A DNA stretch of 26,536 bases from Gnetum montanum (GCA_015680685.1 MNCI01000585.1:1-26536); one strand, 5' to 3'; counted from the stretch's first letter, positions 1 through 10,739 are shown. Numbers and translations: made by a program. Notes: generated from the letters alone by a model not told the origin.

Positions 1-795
1 ACTGAAATGATGCATCCTTCTTGGTTAGCTCTACCAACAATTTTGCTATTTTTGAGAAATTTTCTATAAACCTTTTGTAATATCCCATGTGGCCTAGAAA
101 TGATCGAACATCTTTGACAATTTGTGGCCTCTGGGTGATTTTTTGTATGACTCTAATCTACTTAGGATCCACCTCAATTGTTTTTTATGAAACTTTATGT
201 ACTAGCATGATCCCATCCTGGACAATTAGGTGGATTTTTGCTAGTTGAGCTTCAGGTTTATCTCTACACATCTTTTCAGTACCTGTTCTAAATGGTCCAA
301 TGCTTGTTTGAAGTCCAACCAATAGGTTGAAAAATCATCCATAAGTATGTGAATGTCATTACCTATTTATTTTTGAAAGATGTTGAGTACCAATCTTTGA
401 AAGGTAGTGGACGCATTGCAAAGATCCAAAGTCATTTTCTTGTAAGTAAATGTTCCCCATAGACTAGTGAATGTTATCTTCTCTTGGTCTTCAAGTGCAA
501 TGCAAATCTAATTATATCTAGTATACCCATTTAGAAAACTATATTACTGGTGTCCTACAATAATATCCATGACTTGGTTAATAAACAATAAAGAAAAATG
601 ATCCTTGAATGTTGTAGAGTTCAATAATCAAAAATTGATGTACACTCTCCACTTATTGTTCTTCTTTGAAACAATTACCAGAAGACTAATCCATTCGTTT
701 CTTGCAATGGGATAAATGAATCTTGCCTTCAGTAATTTTACCAATTCTTGCTTAACTACTTCCTTAAGCTTATGATTTAGCCTTCTTTGTGGTTG
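1..795 (-). pseudogene. Reverse transcriptase domain of E1 (partial, inactivated)
   Basis: This would copy element RNA into cDNA. Minus-strand translation gives ordered RT blocks with stops and small shifts: PQRRLN and KEVVKQELVKLL at about 795-730, a WRVYINF block, KDHFSLLFINQ, YSFLNGYTRYN, ALEDQEKITFT, GTFTYKKMTLDLCNAS at about 409-458 (usual form FGLCNAP), and LMDDF at 331-345 (usual YMDDF). Both catalytic aspartates are kept (bases 334-339). The thumb/connection stretch FLGHMGYYKRFIENFSKIAK lies at about 40-110. At least two in-frame stops and the Y-to-L, P-to-S changes show it is dead. RNase H would follow beyond base 1. The match to Ty3/Gypsy RT is strong; clade assignment is less certain. 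Confidence 0.9.
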
Positions 796-1363
796 GTGTC
801 ATGGCTTAACAATTAGATATGTATATATCTAATGTTAACAAATTCTAGGTTCAATGCTAGTTATTTCATCATAGGACCAAGCAAATACCATGGGTCATAT
901 ATTGATCACTTCCAAAAAACTCTTTTTCTATTCTTTGTCTAGGTTGGCATTAATGATGATAAGTTTCCTGGTATTTAGAAAATCATATTCTAGTGCTATC
1001 GATAGGGCCTTCAACTTCAATGGCTCCAATTTAACATTTTTAGGAATCTTGATTTGTTCCCATTTAAACTTTACCTCTTGACATGATTGTAGATAAGGGT
1101 GTCTTCTTCTTAATTATTCTAACTTATTTATTTTCTCCACATAATTTAGTTTTTTGGTTTCATGTATATTTTTTATTTAGTTTCTCCATCTATAATCAAC
1201 TACTAGGTGCCTTCTTTTTAGTGGCTACCACATATAGGCATCTTTGTAAACACATTTCTTCAACACATCTTTCGCATGCTATGTTGTTCTTTTATTTAAC
1301 TGTCCATATTTTCTACATGTAATTGCACCCATTATCATTGTACATAATACATGGAACTCTACA
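796..1363 (-). other. Decayed protease-RT linker of E1
   Basis: This is the stretch between the recognisable protease and RT blocks on the minus strand. All frames are broken and no motif was recognised. Short plus-strand open frames here (890-1081, 1083-1322) are hydrophobic and T-rich, have no family resemblance, and lie antisense to a pol gene, so I do not call them genes. Confidence 0.5.
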
Positions 1364-1742
1364 TCATTGAATAATTTGGACTTCAACCTCCTTGAAATTT
1401 TCCAAGGATAAGTCTTTGATACCAAACTTAGCATTCATTATGTTAAGCCAAGCTATTCCCATAATAATAGGGATTTCTCCATTTTTCTTCCTTACATGAA
1501 TGACTAGGAAAATAGCAAGATAATACCAATTGCTTATGGTAGTAATCACATCATTCACTTGTCCTAGTGAAACTATGATCAATTGATTTTCAAGCTCTAG
1601 TCAAATTTTCCTTTTCTTTAATGGTGAAAGATTCTGGGTCTTCTACATGTCTTGTGATATTAGGTTTATCCCTGACCTAGAATCAAGTAGAGCCTTACAT
1701 AGTTTATGGCCTTCTATTTGGAGGTACACCAAGGGACTTCCT
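1364..1742 (-). pseudogene. Retropepsin-like aspartic protease domain of E1
   Basis: This would cleave the Gag-Pol polyprotein. On the minus strand the segment starts LGSPLVYLQIEGHKLCKALL and runs into DSRSGINLIS (active site bases 1676-1684). The family motif is D-S/T-G-A, so the catalytic Asp remains but the invariant Gly is Arg. After a shift the frame at 1364-1582 gives the C-terminal half, including PIIMGIAWL, the counterpart of the usual ILGRPWL flap/C-terminal motif. It lies between gag and RT as expected. Stops separate the two halves. Residues are from translation; the identification is family knowledge. Confidence 0.75.
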
Positions 1743-1799
1743 AGATCTATCGTTTTTTGAGAAAGTGCTCTTGCCTTTATCTAGTGGATGACAATCTAC

Positions 1800-4700
1800 A
1801 TTAGCATGATAGTTGTTAAGTTCACATTAGAAGATGAAGGAAGCTTAGTGCTTCTTAGAGGAGTGAGTGTGGATGGAGTGGAAGTACATGAGATCCCCAT
1901 CCTTTGAAGCTTTTCTAAGCTTGTTTGAAAGAAAGATCATTTCTTGGATTGTAGTTCATTTATGATTACTTCCTCTTGCATGTTTACTACCCTCGTCATA
2001 TTATTTTATTGTGACTATGATGGCAATTCTCCTTGCATTGTAGGTGGTGGCACAAGTAGTAGAGGGTTGGAAGGTTGACTTAATGGACTAACTACTATTT
2101 AATGTACATATGGGTTGGAATCCATCCTTATAGTGGTAAGTCTATAATACTTAGGTGGATAATATTGTGAAGTATGAATTGTTGCATTTCCTAGAGATAT
2201 TGAACATTGCACATAGTATCCATAAGTGCCTAGTTACCGATATGGATACTGTTGCATCAATGGTGGCATTTTCCATGCTTATGGTTATTGTCATTGTTAC
2301 TAATATTCCTCATATGGTTCTGAACAATCTCCACTTGGAAGAACTAGTAGTACTTACCTTAAGGATAAGATAACCATTTTGGCATTTTCTTTTTGATGAA
2401 TCTTAGATTAATTACATATGCCCTTGATTCTTACAAATGTGGCATCATAGGACAACATTCCTTAGAATATTTGTACTTGCACACTATACATCCTTCCTCA
2501 TCCTCTAAGCTTGAGTCAATACATTCTTCCATTGAAGCAACTTTTCTTTTTTGTTTATAATGTTCACATCCATAGTCTCTTTACTTTTTCTTCTCCTTTC
2601 CCTTATTGAAGGCTTGTTTAATTCTTTCTTTTACAATTTTTAAGGTTATTGTAAATTTTTATCCACTAAGTCCCACATCTTTTCTACCTTATTTTCTATG
2701 TCATTAACATATTTTTGAATCAGTAGAGTCTTTTTCTAAATCACCTCTTTCAAGGCTTCTTCCTATTTCTTATCACACATTCATACATGTCTTTTTCTTA
2801 TACATGAGTCTTGATTATATTTTTCCACTAATTCTCTCTTTTTCAACTCACCTTCCTTCTTCACCACTTGGTTAATTAGCTTATGGAATCGATAGATGGT
2901 CATCTCAGTCTACCTTGGGCATAGACCCCAAGGATTTTCATGGTTTTATTCCTCAATCCATCAACAATGTGCCTAAGAAAGTTGGAATAACTACTTGTAG
3001 TTACCTTAAGGATAAAATAACTATTTTGGCATTTTCTCTTTGACAAATCTTGGATTAAGCACATATGCCCCTAATTCTTGCAAATGCACCATCATAAGAC
3101 AACATTCCTTAGAATGTTTGTACAAGCACACTATACATCCTTCCTCATCCTCTAAGCTTGAATCAATACATTCTTCCATTGAAGCAACTTTTCCTTTTTT
3201 TTTTATAATGTTCACATCCATAGTCTCTTTTCTTTTTCTTCTCCTTGCCTTTATTGAAGGCTTGTTTAGTTCTTTCTTTTACAATTTTTAAGGTTGATGC
3301 AAATTTTTTGTTCACTGAGTCCCACATCTTTTCTACCTTAGTTTCTATGTCATTGACATATTTTTGAATCAATAGAGTCTTCCTTTGAATCACCTCTTTC
3401 AAGGCTTCTTCCTCTTGCTTATCATACATTCATACATATCTTTTTTTGATAGATGGGTCTAATTGTATTTCTTGGTTGATTTCTCTTTTCTACCTCACCT
3501 TCTTCTTTCATCACTTGGTTAATTAGCCTATGGATTCATTAGGTAGTCATCTTTAACAATCTGCCTTAGGCATAGACCCCAAGGATTTTCATGGTTTTAT
3601 TTCTCAATCCATCAACAATGTATGTAAGTTTCTCCCTATAGGAAAATCCATGGCCTAGACACCTATGCAAAAGAGAGTAGTATCTATCCATCACCACATC
3701 AAGGGATTCATGTATCCCTTACATTCAATCCTAGATCTACTTTTTGAGATTGAATACCCTAGAGTAAGTTTGATATATATCTTTGAAGAGTTCAAGGATG
3801 GTATTTCATCTTCAAATTGATTCAGGTTCCAATGATCAATACTAGATCTCTATCTTCTTAATTAGTATCCTAAGAAATAACTTAATCTTTTGCTTGCCAC
3901 TTTCAATATTTTGTAGGGCATAAGCATCATGAAATGCTTGAAGGTGATGTTGTGGATCTGCATTATACCCACCTTCAAACTTAGGAATATTATTCATATT
4001 AAGTAATTTGATGCAACTTTCTCTCACATGCCTAGTTGGAATGTACACTACTTTTCTTATGTTGATCATACTACAAGTAGTCAATAGGGGCTCTTCATGA
4101 TCATAGGGTTCATATGCACTATTGTAGTGATGTCCACTTTGGTACTCATATCGCTCTCTCTCTTCTTATCTTTTCTTTTCTCTTCATGATTCATACTCAT
4201 CATCTTTCGCATCAAGATACCTTCAATGATTCTCATGTCTATCATGAGCTAGATGTCTCTCCCTATCATGATCTTCTATCAAAGTCCACTGATGATTGTG
4301 AGGAACAAGATGAAGCATTTGGAGAATGATTCTAGCTAGTTCTCCTTCTATGACTCTAGAATTCATCTCTTTGTAATCCAGTAGAAACTCTAGGCCTTAA
4401 GTCCTACTTGTATTTAGAGTCCTCTACTTCTCATCTTAGTATCTCTACAAGGGTTGAATGTAGTTGTACATGATAGGTTCCACCAAATGAATAATAGGTG
4501 TTTGTGAATGGACTTCATGATTGTGGTGGAGTTTTTCTACTATAAATGCATCACCATCAAGTTCTTCTAGGACAACAAGAGAGTTAACCTACCTTTCCTT
4601 GTTATTCTCATGTTTGGTCTCCTGTCTCTTTGCACTTGTGCCTATGTGGGTTGGTAGGGTTTATTCATATGTTTGGTCACATGATACCCCTCTTGCACAT

Positions 4701-4968
4701 GGCTCAGATTCATTTCTCTTAAATTTTTTTGAAGCATGATGGGTGTTGAATGCTCTAGAGGCAAAATGATGTTGCCCTGTACATCTCTCAACCTCAACTA
4801 ATCATCTTGATGAAAGATGAATGTAAAATCAAGATAATAAGGATCAATGTGAGCATATGAGATCTGTGTTTGCATAGACATACTTTAGTCTTCATCATCA
4901 TGTATCCTATCATTACTCTTTTGCATTTCTTTGGTATTGGACAATTTTTCTTTAAGTTTTGAAGCCAT
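1800..4968 (-). pseudogene. gag of E1 (broken, internally duplicated)
   Basis: Gag is the structural particle protein. The start is placed at 4968 (MASKLKEKLSNTKE), about 115 bases inside the PBS, as in E2. Regions in order: a poorly conserved N-terminus (4968-4090); the capsid-like core with IPKFEGGYNADPQHHLQAF (about 3960-4000) followed by SLDVVMDRYYSLLHR and KLTYIVDGLRNKT (about 3640-3740), matching the same blocks of E2 Gag; a charged, probably coiled-coil segment (3429-3230); a zinc-knuckle-like CIVCLYKHSKECC (about 3100-3150); then a duplicate of the coiled-coil and knuckle part (2335-2981); and a Pro/Tyr/Gln-rich tail (about 2330-1800). Many TAG/TAA stops and frameshifts are present. 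The retrotransposon Gag identification is by motif layout and by homology to the E2 copy. Confidence 0.75.
2335..3627. repeat. 0.65-kb direct tandem duplication inside E1 gag
   Basis: Unit 1 (2335-2981) and unit 2 (2982-3627) align head to tail. Both open with ttggaa, then ttaccttaaggata (2354 and 3001). Both contain gacaacattccttagaat, ccttcctcatcctctaagctt and catagaccccaaggatttt, and both end at cctcaatccatcaacaat or its near copy. The offset drifts from 647 to 651, so there are only a few small indels; identity is high by eye (roughly 85-90%). On the minus strand each unit encodes the coiled-coil plus zinc-knuckle segment of Gag, so Gag carried or acquired two of them. Confidence 0.9.
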
Positions 4969-5081
4969 TTTGTATATTTGACACTTAGTTAAGTATGAAT
5001 TATTGAAATTGGTTTAAGATATAGGGATAGACTTCATGGTTCTTGATTTGTAAGACCAATTTCTTAGTACACATTGACACA

Positions 5082-5099
5082 TCCCTAGCAATAGTGATA
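5082..5099 (-). other. Primer binding site of E1 (tRNA-Asp type, decayed)
   Basis: The plus strand reads tccctagcaatagtgata immediately before the LTR, against the plant tRNA-Asp 3' end tccccggcaacggcgcca: 11 of 18 match and most differences are C-to-T or G-to-A. E2 has a much better preserved version in the same position. Confidence 0.7.
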
Positions 5100-5689
5100 A
5101 TGATGAGTAGTGGAGCAAACCCAACACTCTACCATATAATTCATGTGTGCTAGTGTGTGACTACATCAAAATCTATGAATGGACAATGTAATTATGCTAG
5201 TGCTTGATATTAAGATCATGACTGTTATCTTCTCACCTTGAGTTAGTAAATTTTGAGGGTATCGTTTAATTCACAGTGAGGCATATGTCATGTTATGTTA
5301 TGTGAAAATGAAATTAAGTGCTAAATCTAAGTAATAATAAGAATGTAAATCTATTTTATCCTATAGCGATGAGCATCCATTCCTGGCTTATCAAACATGC
5401 CTTGGACTCATTTAACCATTACTGAGATTACCAAGTAAATTCACCACTAAGAAAATCAAGTGAAAACACTACTGGGTTACCAAATGATTACACTTTAATG
5501 CTTGAAACTAGTCATACTCATTCTTCTTTACTAATAAATAAGTAAAATAAAGTTCTTGGAAAATGTAAATAGTTAAGCTAAGTAAATAAATAAAACTAAG
5601 TGGATGTTGTAATGATGGAAAGAAATCTCGATCTTTATTACCATCATGAACTACGTCCAAGTACAATTCACTTGAATAAAGATTTCATT

Positions 5690-5748
5690 CAATTGCTAAA
5701 CATCATACTACAGNGATTTTTTTCAATTGCTAAACATCACACTATAGG
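5690..5748. other. Single N (5714) between two near copies
   Basis: The block caattgctaaacatca occurs on both sides of the lone N at 5714, with the flanking bases also similar (actacag against actatag). The arrangement resembles an unmerged assembly join, although the copies differ slightly and could be a real short duplication. Confidence 0.55.
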
Positions 5749-5839
5749 CAATCACTCTATTGCTAACTACAAAAACAAACTACAAGAGTTTTCCTAAGAA
5801 TTGGAATGAAAAGTTGTTGATTGTGCACTCAAGTGTTGA

Positions 5840-5847
5840 TATTTATA
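5840..5847 (-). promoter_or_regulatory. TATA box of the E1 LTR promoter
   Basis: Plus strand tatttata, so the minus strand reads CCTATAAATA. It lies about 95 bases from the outer LTR end, at the same place as in the E2 LTR (24066-24073), and would set the start of E1 transcription. Confidence 0.6.
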
Positions 5848-5940
5848 GGATTGTACACATCCCAAGACATCGTATCTACAACATCATTGATATAATATTA
5901 TAGCTGCAATATTGTATTGTCCAAGAATTTGACTTTATCA

Positions 5941-6480
5941 ATAGGTGTATTAGAATATTCTAGTCTTTCTCTTCTTTTATTCTACCTTGTTTAAACCCTT
6001 GTACAAGTACCTAACTCATTAAATCTACAACATCTTAGCACCAATAGGAGCTTCTATCTTTTCTTGATGGATTCTTCTTCAAGTTCTCAACATTAGCCAT
6101 CAAGAGAAAACAATGTTTATCTACTTTTCCTTTTCTTCTATGTAAGTTAAATTTTTAGGTACATTAACATTTTTNGCCTTTTCTTCTATGTAAGTTAAAT
6201 TTTTAGGTACATTAACATTTTTAGTAATGCAAGTTTAGTTAAAATCCTCTATTTTAATATCCTACATCATTTTCAACATCATTATTGATCATCTCTAAAA
6301 TGCTTCAAGTTTTTATTTCCCACATCTTCCATGACCTTACTTTTGATTATTTTCTTTCAATTCTTAGTTTAGATATCCAACATCATCTCCTCATCAATCT
6401 TGACTTGCAATTTTAGCATCAATTTGATATTGTTTTTGATATCTAACTTCATTCCATTTTTTGATGTCTAGAATCACTAA
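5941..6480. other. Gene-free AT-rich flank of E1
   Basis: No coding signal was recognised on either strand. From about 6250 the sequence repeats short motifs such as aacatcat and gatatc(c/t)aac, a loose repetition leading into the promoter-like block at 6538. The first five bases outside the E1 LTR are ATAGG, which would be one half of a target duplication; the other half is off-window. Confidence 0.4.
6129..6222. repeat. Exact 46-bp repeat flanking a single N (6175)
   Basis: The 46 bases at 6129-6174 recur identically at 6177-6222, with only 'ng' between them. A perfect duplication centred on one N is the signature of two overlapping contigs joined without merging, so this is probably an assembly artefact. 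Confidence 0.85.
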
Positions 6481-6537
6481 TCTATGTCATTAATATTTCA
6501 ACATCAACTCCAACTTCATACATCATTTCTCCTATTT

Positions 6538-6614
6538 GGAAGCTTCTAGAAGTTTTTGTGAGCTTTAATGTATCTTTACTTCATGATCAACAAGGTAGTT
6601 CTTACCTATAAATA
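6538..6614 (+). promoter_or_regulatory. Promoter-like block: heat-shock element plus TATA box
   Basis: Bases 6538-6552 read gGAAgcTTCtaGAAg, a perfect three-unit match to the eukaryotic heat-shock element (nGAAnnTTCnnGAAn). A TATA box, tataaata, follows at 6607-6614, 55 bases downstream on the plus strand, with a purine-rich potential leader after it (ends near 6690). No open frame follows. It may be a solo or broken LTR of another retrotransposon family, since some plant LTRs are heat-responsive. The two motifs are seen; the function is inference. Confidence 0.4.
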
Positions 6615-6639
6615 AGAGCATACAATCAATCAAGAAGGG

Positions 6640-7555
6640 GTTGGACATCTCAAAGAAAGAGAGAACATTTAGGAAAAATTAATCTTAACAATAGTGTATC
6701 CTTAAGTATCAAAACCTTTAAGTTATTTTAGCCATTTCAAGGCTTCTAATTCCCTTTATCTTTTTTCTATTACCATAGATTGTATCCTCCATCATGCTAT
6801 CCTTATAACTCATAGTTATTTCATTTGAATCTAGATCCATGCATTGATTCAATTTAACCATTTTCCTAGTCTTACCAATTTCCCATCTATCATAACTTTA
6901 TCTCAAGAATGAGATTTTTTATCAAGCACACATATTAGAGAAAAATGAGGTAACATAGCTCCTCAATTGTTTCTTCTAATTCCTAATCTAATCTCCAGGA
7001 TCATTATTGCTCTTTTTTTAGGTTCTTTCCTATTTTTTGTAGTTATCTAATTATAAAATTCACATGCATACTTCTTTGTAACATTTTATATAGGAATGAA
7101 ATTCATTTTCCTATTGCTAGATCAAATATTTTTTATATTTTTCATGTCTTTTCTTTCTCATACAATATCCTAAGGAACTAATTTATTTTCTTTTATAAGA
7201 TTCTTGTTTCATTTGTGTTAAATAGGAATAGTTTATTCACAATTACATGTGAATTCCTATTGATTGTTAATATTGCATCATAGTTATTTTTGTGAAACAT
7301 TTAAAATCATTTATATTTCTAATTTATGTTTTGTATAAACATAGCTTAGGTTTTTAATTTACTTAAGATCTAGAAGTCCCTATTCAACTTGAAGATATGT
7401 CTTTAGACTATTTGATGGCCATGAAATTCTCGGATTATTTCATGTGAGGTTGTTGTAAATCCAATTACAAATATTTTTACCACAACACATACACTATTTA
7501 ATAGCATATGCTATTGACCATGGATACCCTAGATAGTAGGTTGAGAAATAATTGT
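6640..7555. other. Gene-free AT-rich stretch
   Basis: No open frame with family resemblance was found on either strand, and no PBS or LTR boundary was recognised downstream of the promoter-like block. It holds one perfect 16-bp palindrome, aatagcatatgctatt, at 7500-7515. Confidence 0.4.
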
Positions 7556-7559
7556 TTAA

Positions 7560-8010
7560 CATGGAAGAAATTGGGAAAATAACATATGAGAAATAAGTTA
7601 TTTTACATGACACAAAATCTACTTATCATAAAATAACTTGAGGAAAGAAAAATTAGGAGATTGAGAGACATGTTGATAGAGAATATGGGTGTAAGGGATT
7701 TTTTTTGGAGAATTTTATAGGGCATCTGCATCTACTGAAAATGGAAAAGGAAAATCAAGTTTCAAGTTCTATGATGAGAGAAAATAGTAGTAGGATGGAG
7801 AGAGACACTAGTGTAGAGAATCCTAATTTACCAAATATATTGAATGTAAACCTAAAGGATTTGGATTTTACTTTTCTTTCACTAGAGGATATCACTCAAA
7901 GGCTAGTTGATGTGTATGGGTATGAGACATCTAAAGTAGGAGTGCTTGGGGTGATGATGAAGATGAAGTAAATCCTAGTGGTGTAGCTATAGATAAGATA
8001 AAATGGTTTA
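7560..8010 (+). pseudogene. Frameshifted plus-strand coding remnant, function unknown
   Basis: Three successive plus-strand frames read like decayed protein: FYRASASTENGKGKSSFKFY (about 7721-7780); then LPNILNVNLKDLDFTFLSLE and DITQRLVDVYGYETSKVG (about 7830-7940); then SAWGDDDEDEVNPSGVAID (about 7938-7995), ending at a stop near 8013. The shifts occur at about 7785 and 7938. An acidic tail of this sort occurs in several plant transposases, including hAT types, but I see no catalytic motif and do not assign a family. It is one of only two plus-strand coding-like stretches in the window; the other belongs to E5. Confidence 0.3.
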
Positions 8011-8690
8011 GTTAGCTAGTTTTTATTATTATTTAACTCTAATGATTTGGTATATTTTAATTTATTTATGTTAGTATTTTATCAATTTTCATTTGAGTTT
8101 TGATCATTTTATGATTATTGTTTTTACAAGCATAAATTCACCTCAAGGTTTTGGTAGTGAGAGAAAGGATGGGATAAATGTCAACGTGGTTAAAAAGGTT
8201 TTTTGAGCTAATTATGAGGTCTCAAGAAATTAGTAGTGACGGATTAGAAGCTATGTTAGATTATAGAGATAATAATAGTAATATTATTTTTATATTTTAA
8301 TTTATATATGAAATGTATTTTGTTAATGATGGTTGTAGTATGTGCATTGGCTATAATATAAGGACTATTATTATTTATGAATTTTTTATTTTAGATGTTT
8401 ATGGTTTTATATTTTCTTTTTATGATTTTCAAGTTTTATTTATTTACAAGTTTTTAATTTTTTCTATTCTGAAAGTAAAATGAACACTAAACAATGTGAA
8501 TAACTTAATGCAATAAAAATAAAAACTCACATAGTAAATGAAAAATAGGAATAAAACTAAGCTACAAAAATAACAATCATGAGAAGGTAGTAAAGTGAAA
8601 CAAAATAAAAGCTAATAGAACTATAACTAGAAAATCTATATATATATATTGAAAATTTGATAAGACTAAATAATAATGAAAAAGTGATAG
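8011..8690. other. Gene-free AT-rich stretch with a short (TA)n run
   Basis: Very AT-rich sequence with no recognisable coding signal. A short TA dinucleotide run lies at about 8637-8650. Confidence 0.4.
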
Positions 8691-8929
8691 CATTCTAGGA
8701 CAAAGATGATTTGGCAATGATCTTCCTAGCCTTGGACCTAATTGGACCTTTCATACTTTTTTATTGACTCTATTATGTCTAGTTCACTAAATCCTAGATC
8801 CATGAACTCATAGGTGCTAGATGACCAAGGGATCATAGTTTTAGGCTAGTTAACTTCTTTTTCAGTAGAACGTTATTCTACTAGCATAGACTAAGGACCT
8901 AAGCTAGTTTTTTTATGACATTAAGAATA

Positions 8930-9293
8930 GAAATAGTGGGTACCTCAGGGTCTACATGAATAACTACCTTTCTATCCTTGCATGAAAAATGTAACTCTTG
9001 ATTCATAAGTAAAGAAACAACATAATCATAAGCTAGTCAAGATATATCTAGAATAGCACTAGGCTTGATAAGTCCCTAAGAACTGTAAAGGCCATCTCAA
9101 ATGCAATGGAACTTTTTACATAGAAGGAACACTTAATGGCTCCTAATATTTCTACTCTAGCACCACTAAACAAAATAGGATATGAGTTATAATTGAAGTA
9201 CATGATATGTTTTTTAAGGCTGAAATGCTTAATCACAGTCCATGAAATGACATTAATCCTAAATTCATCATCCATGTGTACTATAGGTAGCAT
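8930..9293 (-). pseudogene. Retropepsin-like domain of E4
   Basis: Minus-strand frame 9293-9048 reads MDDEFRINVISWTVIKHFSL, which aligns with the active-site region D-[ST]-G-A-x-I-N-[VI]-[IM] of plant Ty3/Gypsy proteases; here the Gly-Ala pair is replaced by Glu-Phe. GARVEILGAIKC and FEMAFTVLRDLSS follow, equivalent to the domain's middle strands. After a frameshift near 9050, YDYVVSLLMNQELHF continues the C-terminal part to about 8940. The order of blocks fits a retropepsin. The match is moderate, and the domain is inactive if the alignment is right. Confidence 0.5.
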
Positions 9294-10739
9294 TATGTTA
9301 TCATTAATTCATATCATGATTTAGATATGAAGTTGACATAAGATACTAGTTGTGGGATGGGTCTTGATATTCTCCCCTTTGTAAACTATGTAGTTGGCCT
9401 CATACTATAGAGCATTAAGCATAGATGGGATTGCTTAATCAAAGGTTGAATATCTATAGGTACTATGATTAATTTAAGGAGCTCCTCCAATGCCATGTGA
9501 TTGAGGTTGAGATTAAATAAAAAATGAAAAGGTTCATTCACTTTAACTTCATTTCTGCTATGATCTAGGCTAATATTTGTTCCTAGGAAATGCTTTTTTA
9601 GCCTATGATGTTGAAGGAGTAATTTTTTATTATACAAGAGCTAGTATGACAATTGTAGAAGAAGGGATAACATTGGACTCAACCTGAAAAGATAATCTAT
9701 TCTTGTTTTGGACTAGCTATTTAGTAGCTCGATCCTTATCTTTTCCTTTCTCATGTTTTTCTTTCTTTTAGGCTTGTATTATGATCTTAATTAGTTATAT
9801 TATAATAGAAAGAAATGGAGGCTCTGATGAATTATGTTAGAAGAGTGAATAAGATGAAGGGGATATTACATAGAGTAGAACATGAGCATAACTGATAGGT
9901 CTATATAGGATTGACAAAGGTAAATAATCCCTTAAAATATAAGAAAAATAATTAAAAGTGGGATTTGACTAAGTAAGAACATCATCATAGTGAGGTACCA
10001 TGTCAATAACTAATGAATCCCTACATACATTTAAAGATGTAAATGAATTAGCCTCATCATAGGGAAGATTGATGACAAAAGAGTTTTTTGGTTTTCATTA
10101 ATTTAACTATAGTGGTGAATAGGAAGTGTTTTGGCAAGGGTCCATTTGGATTACAAAATGTGTTCTGGGATGGTTTGTCTTCCCTTAAAAATGAAAAGTA
10201 GAAATTCTCCTTAAGTGAGTATTTAGTAGATCTTGGAAAATTTACATGTTTTTATTACTCTATTATATTTTCATATTGAAAATGATTTCTTCCTTCTCCA
10301 CCAACATTTAAACATTATTCTTGAGCAATTTGCAATCATCAATATCAAATCATGTAACTTTGTAATAATAGTAAAAATTCTTGAGGTTGTACCACTTTAG
10401 AATAAGTGGATCTCCTTTTACTAATTAAGAAGGATTAATAACCAAAGTCTAGAGCCTTTTGAATCTTATCCTTATTTGTTTGACAACTTTCTTTTGAGTA
10501 ATGTACTCTTATTTTAGTAACATGTTCTACAATTATATGTACGTCATTGAAAACTTGGGATATTTTGACTTATCCTTTGATTGTTTCATTTGTCCATCAT
10601 TGAAAGAATTCTATCAATTTCTATTAGACTTAGAATTTAAATTCTTATTCCCCCAATTTACCTAATTTCTTGATAATGAACCAATTAAATACTAATTTAT
10701 CGATGCCATCATTTGTACCACATCTTAGAAGGATTTTTC
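9294..10739 (-). other. Decayed gag-protease linker of E4
   Basis: No motif was recognised. A minus-strand open frame at 9386-9637 (MYNKKLLLQHHRLKKHFLGT onward) fits the expected position of a Gag C-terminus/protease N-terminus but has no diagnostic residues. The rest is broken in all frames. Plus-strand frames are antisense shadows. Confidence 0.4.

Larger units (their letters stand above)
1..5940 (-). mobile_element. E1: 5' part of a degenerate Ty3/Gypsy (Athila/Tat-like) LTR retrotransposon
   Basis: Reading the minus strand from 5940 downward gives, in canonical order, 5' LTR, tRNA-Asp-type primer binding site, gag, protease and reverse transcriptase. The window edge cuts the element inside the RT connection region, so RNase H, integrase, any extra ORF, the PPT and the 3' LTR lie outside. 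All coding parts carry stops and frameshifts. Gag and LTR are clearly related to those of E2 (15944-24171), but E1 has pol while E2 does not. The order protease-RT and RT motifs support Ty3/Gypsy. The Athila/Tat placement rests on the tRNA-Asp PBS and on RT wording such as PQRRLN and DQEKITFT, and is an inference. Confidence 0.85.
5101..5940 (-). repeat. 5' LTR of E1
   Basis: In plus-strand reading the LTR starts tgatgagt, right after the PBS, and ends gactttatca; the full-length relative in E2 starts ttatgagt and ends actcatca and is 821 bp against 840 bp here. Shared landmarks include gatgagcatccattcctgg (5369), gattaccaag (5428), aatctcgatctttatt (5624) and a minus-strand TATA box. The left partner LTR is outside the window. 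A single N lies at 5714. Confidence 0.8.

Noticed and set aside
3040-3291. Plus-strand open frame of 83 codons with a hydrophobic end, looking like a membrane segment
   Set aside because: It is antisense to the Gag coiled-coil and knuckle region. The hydrophobic stretch is the complement of Lys codons.
4114-4329. Plus-strand open frame of 71 codons
   Set aside because: It lies opposite the N-terminal part of E1 gag and has His/Ser/Asp-rich text with no family resemblance.
7500-7515. 16-bp perfect palindrome aatagcatatgctatt
   Set aside because: It is isolated, AT-rich and not linked to any gene or element edge. It is likely to be chance and too weak to report as a site.
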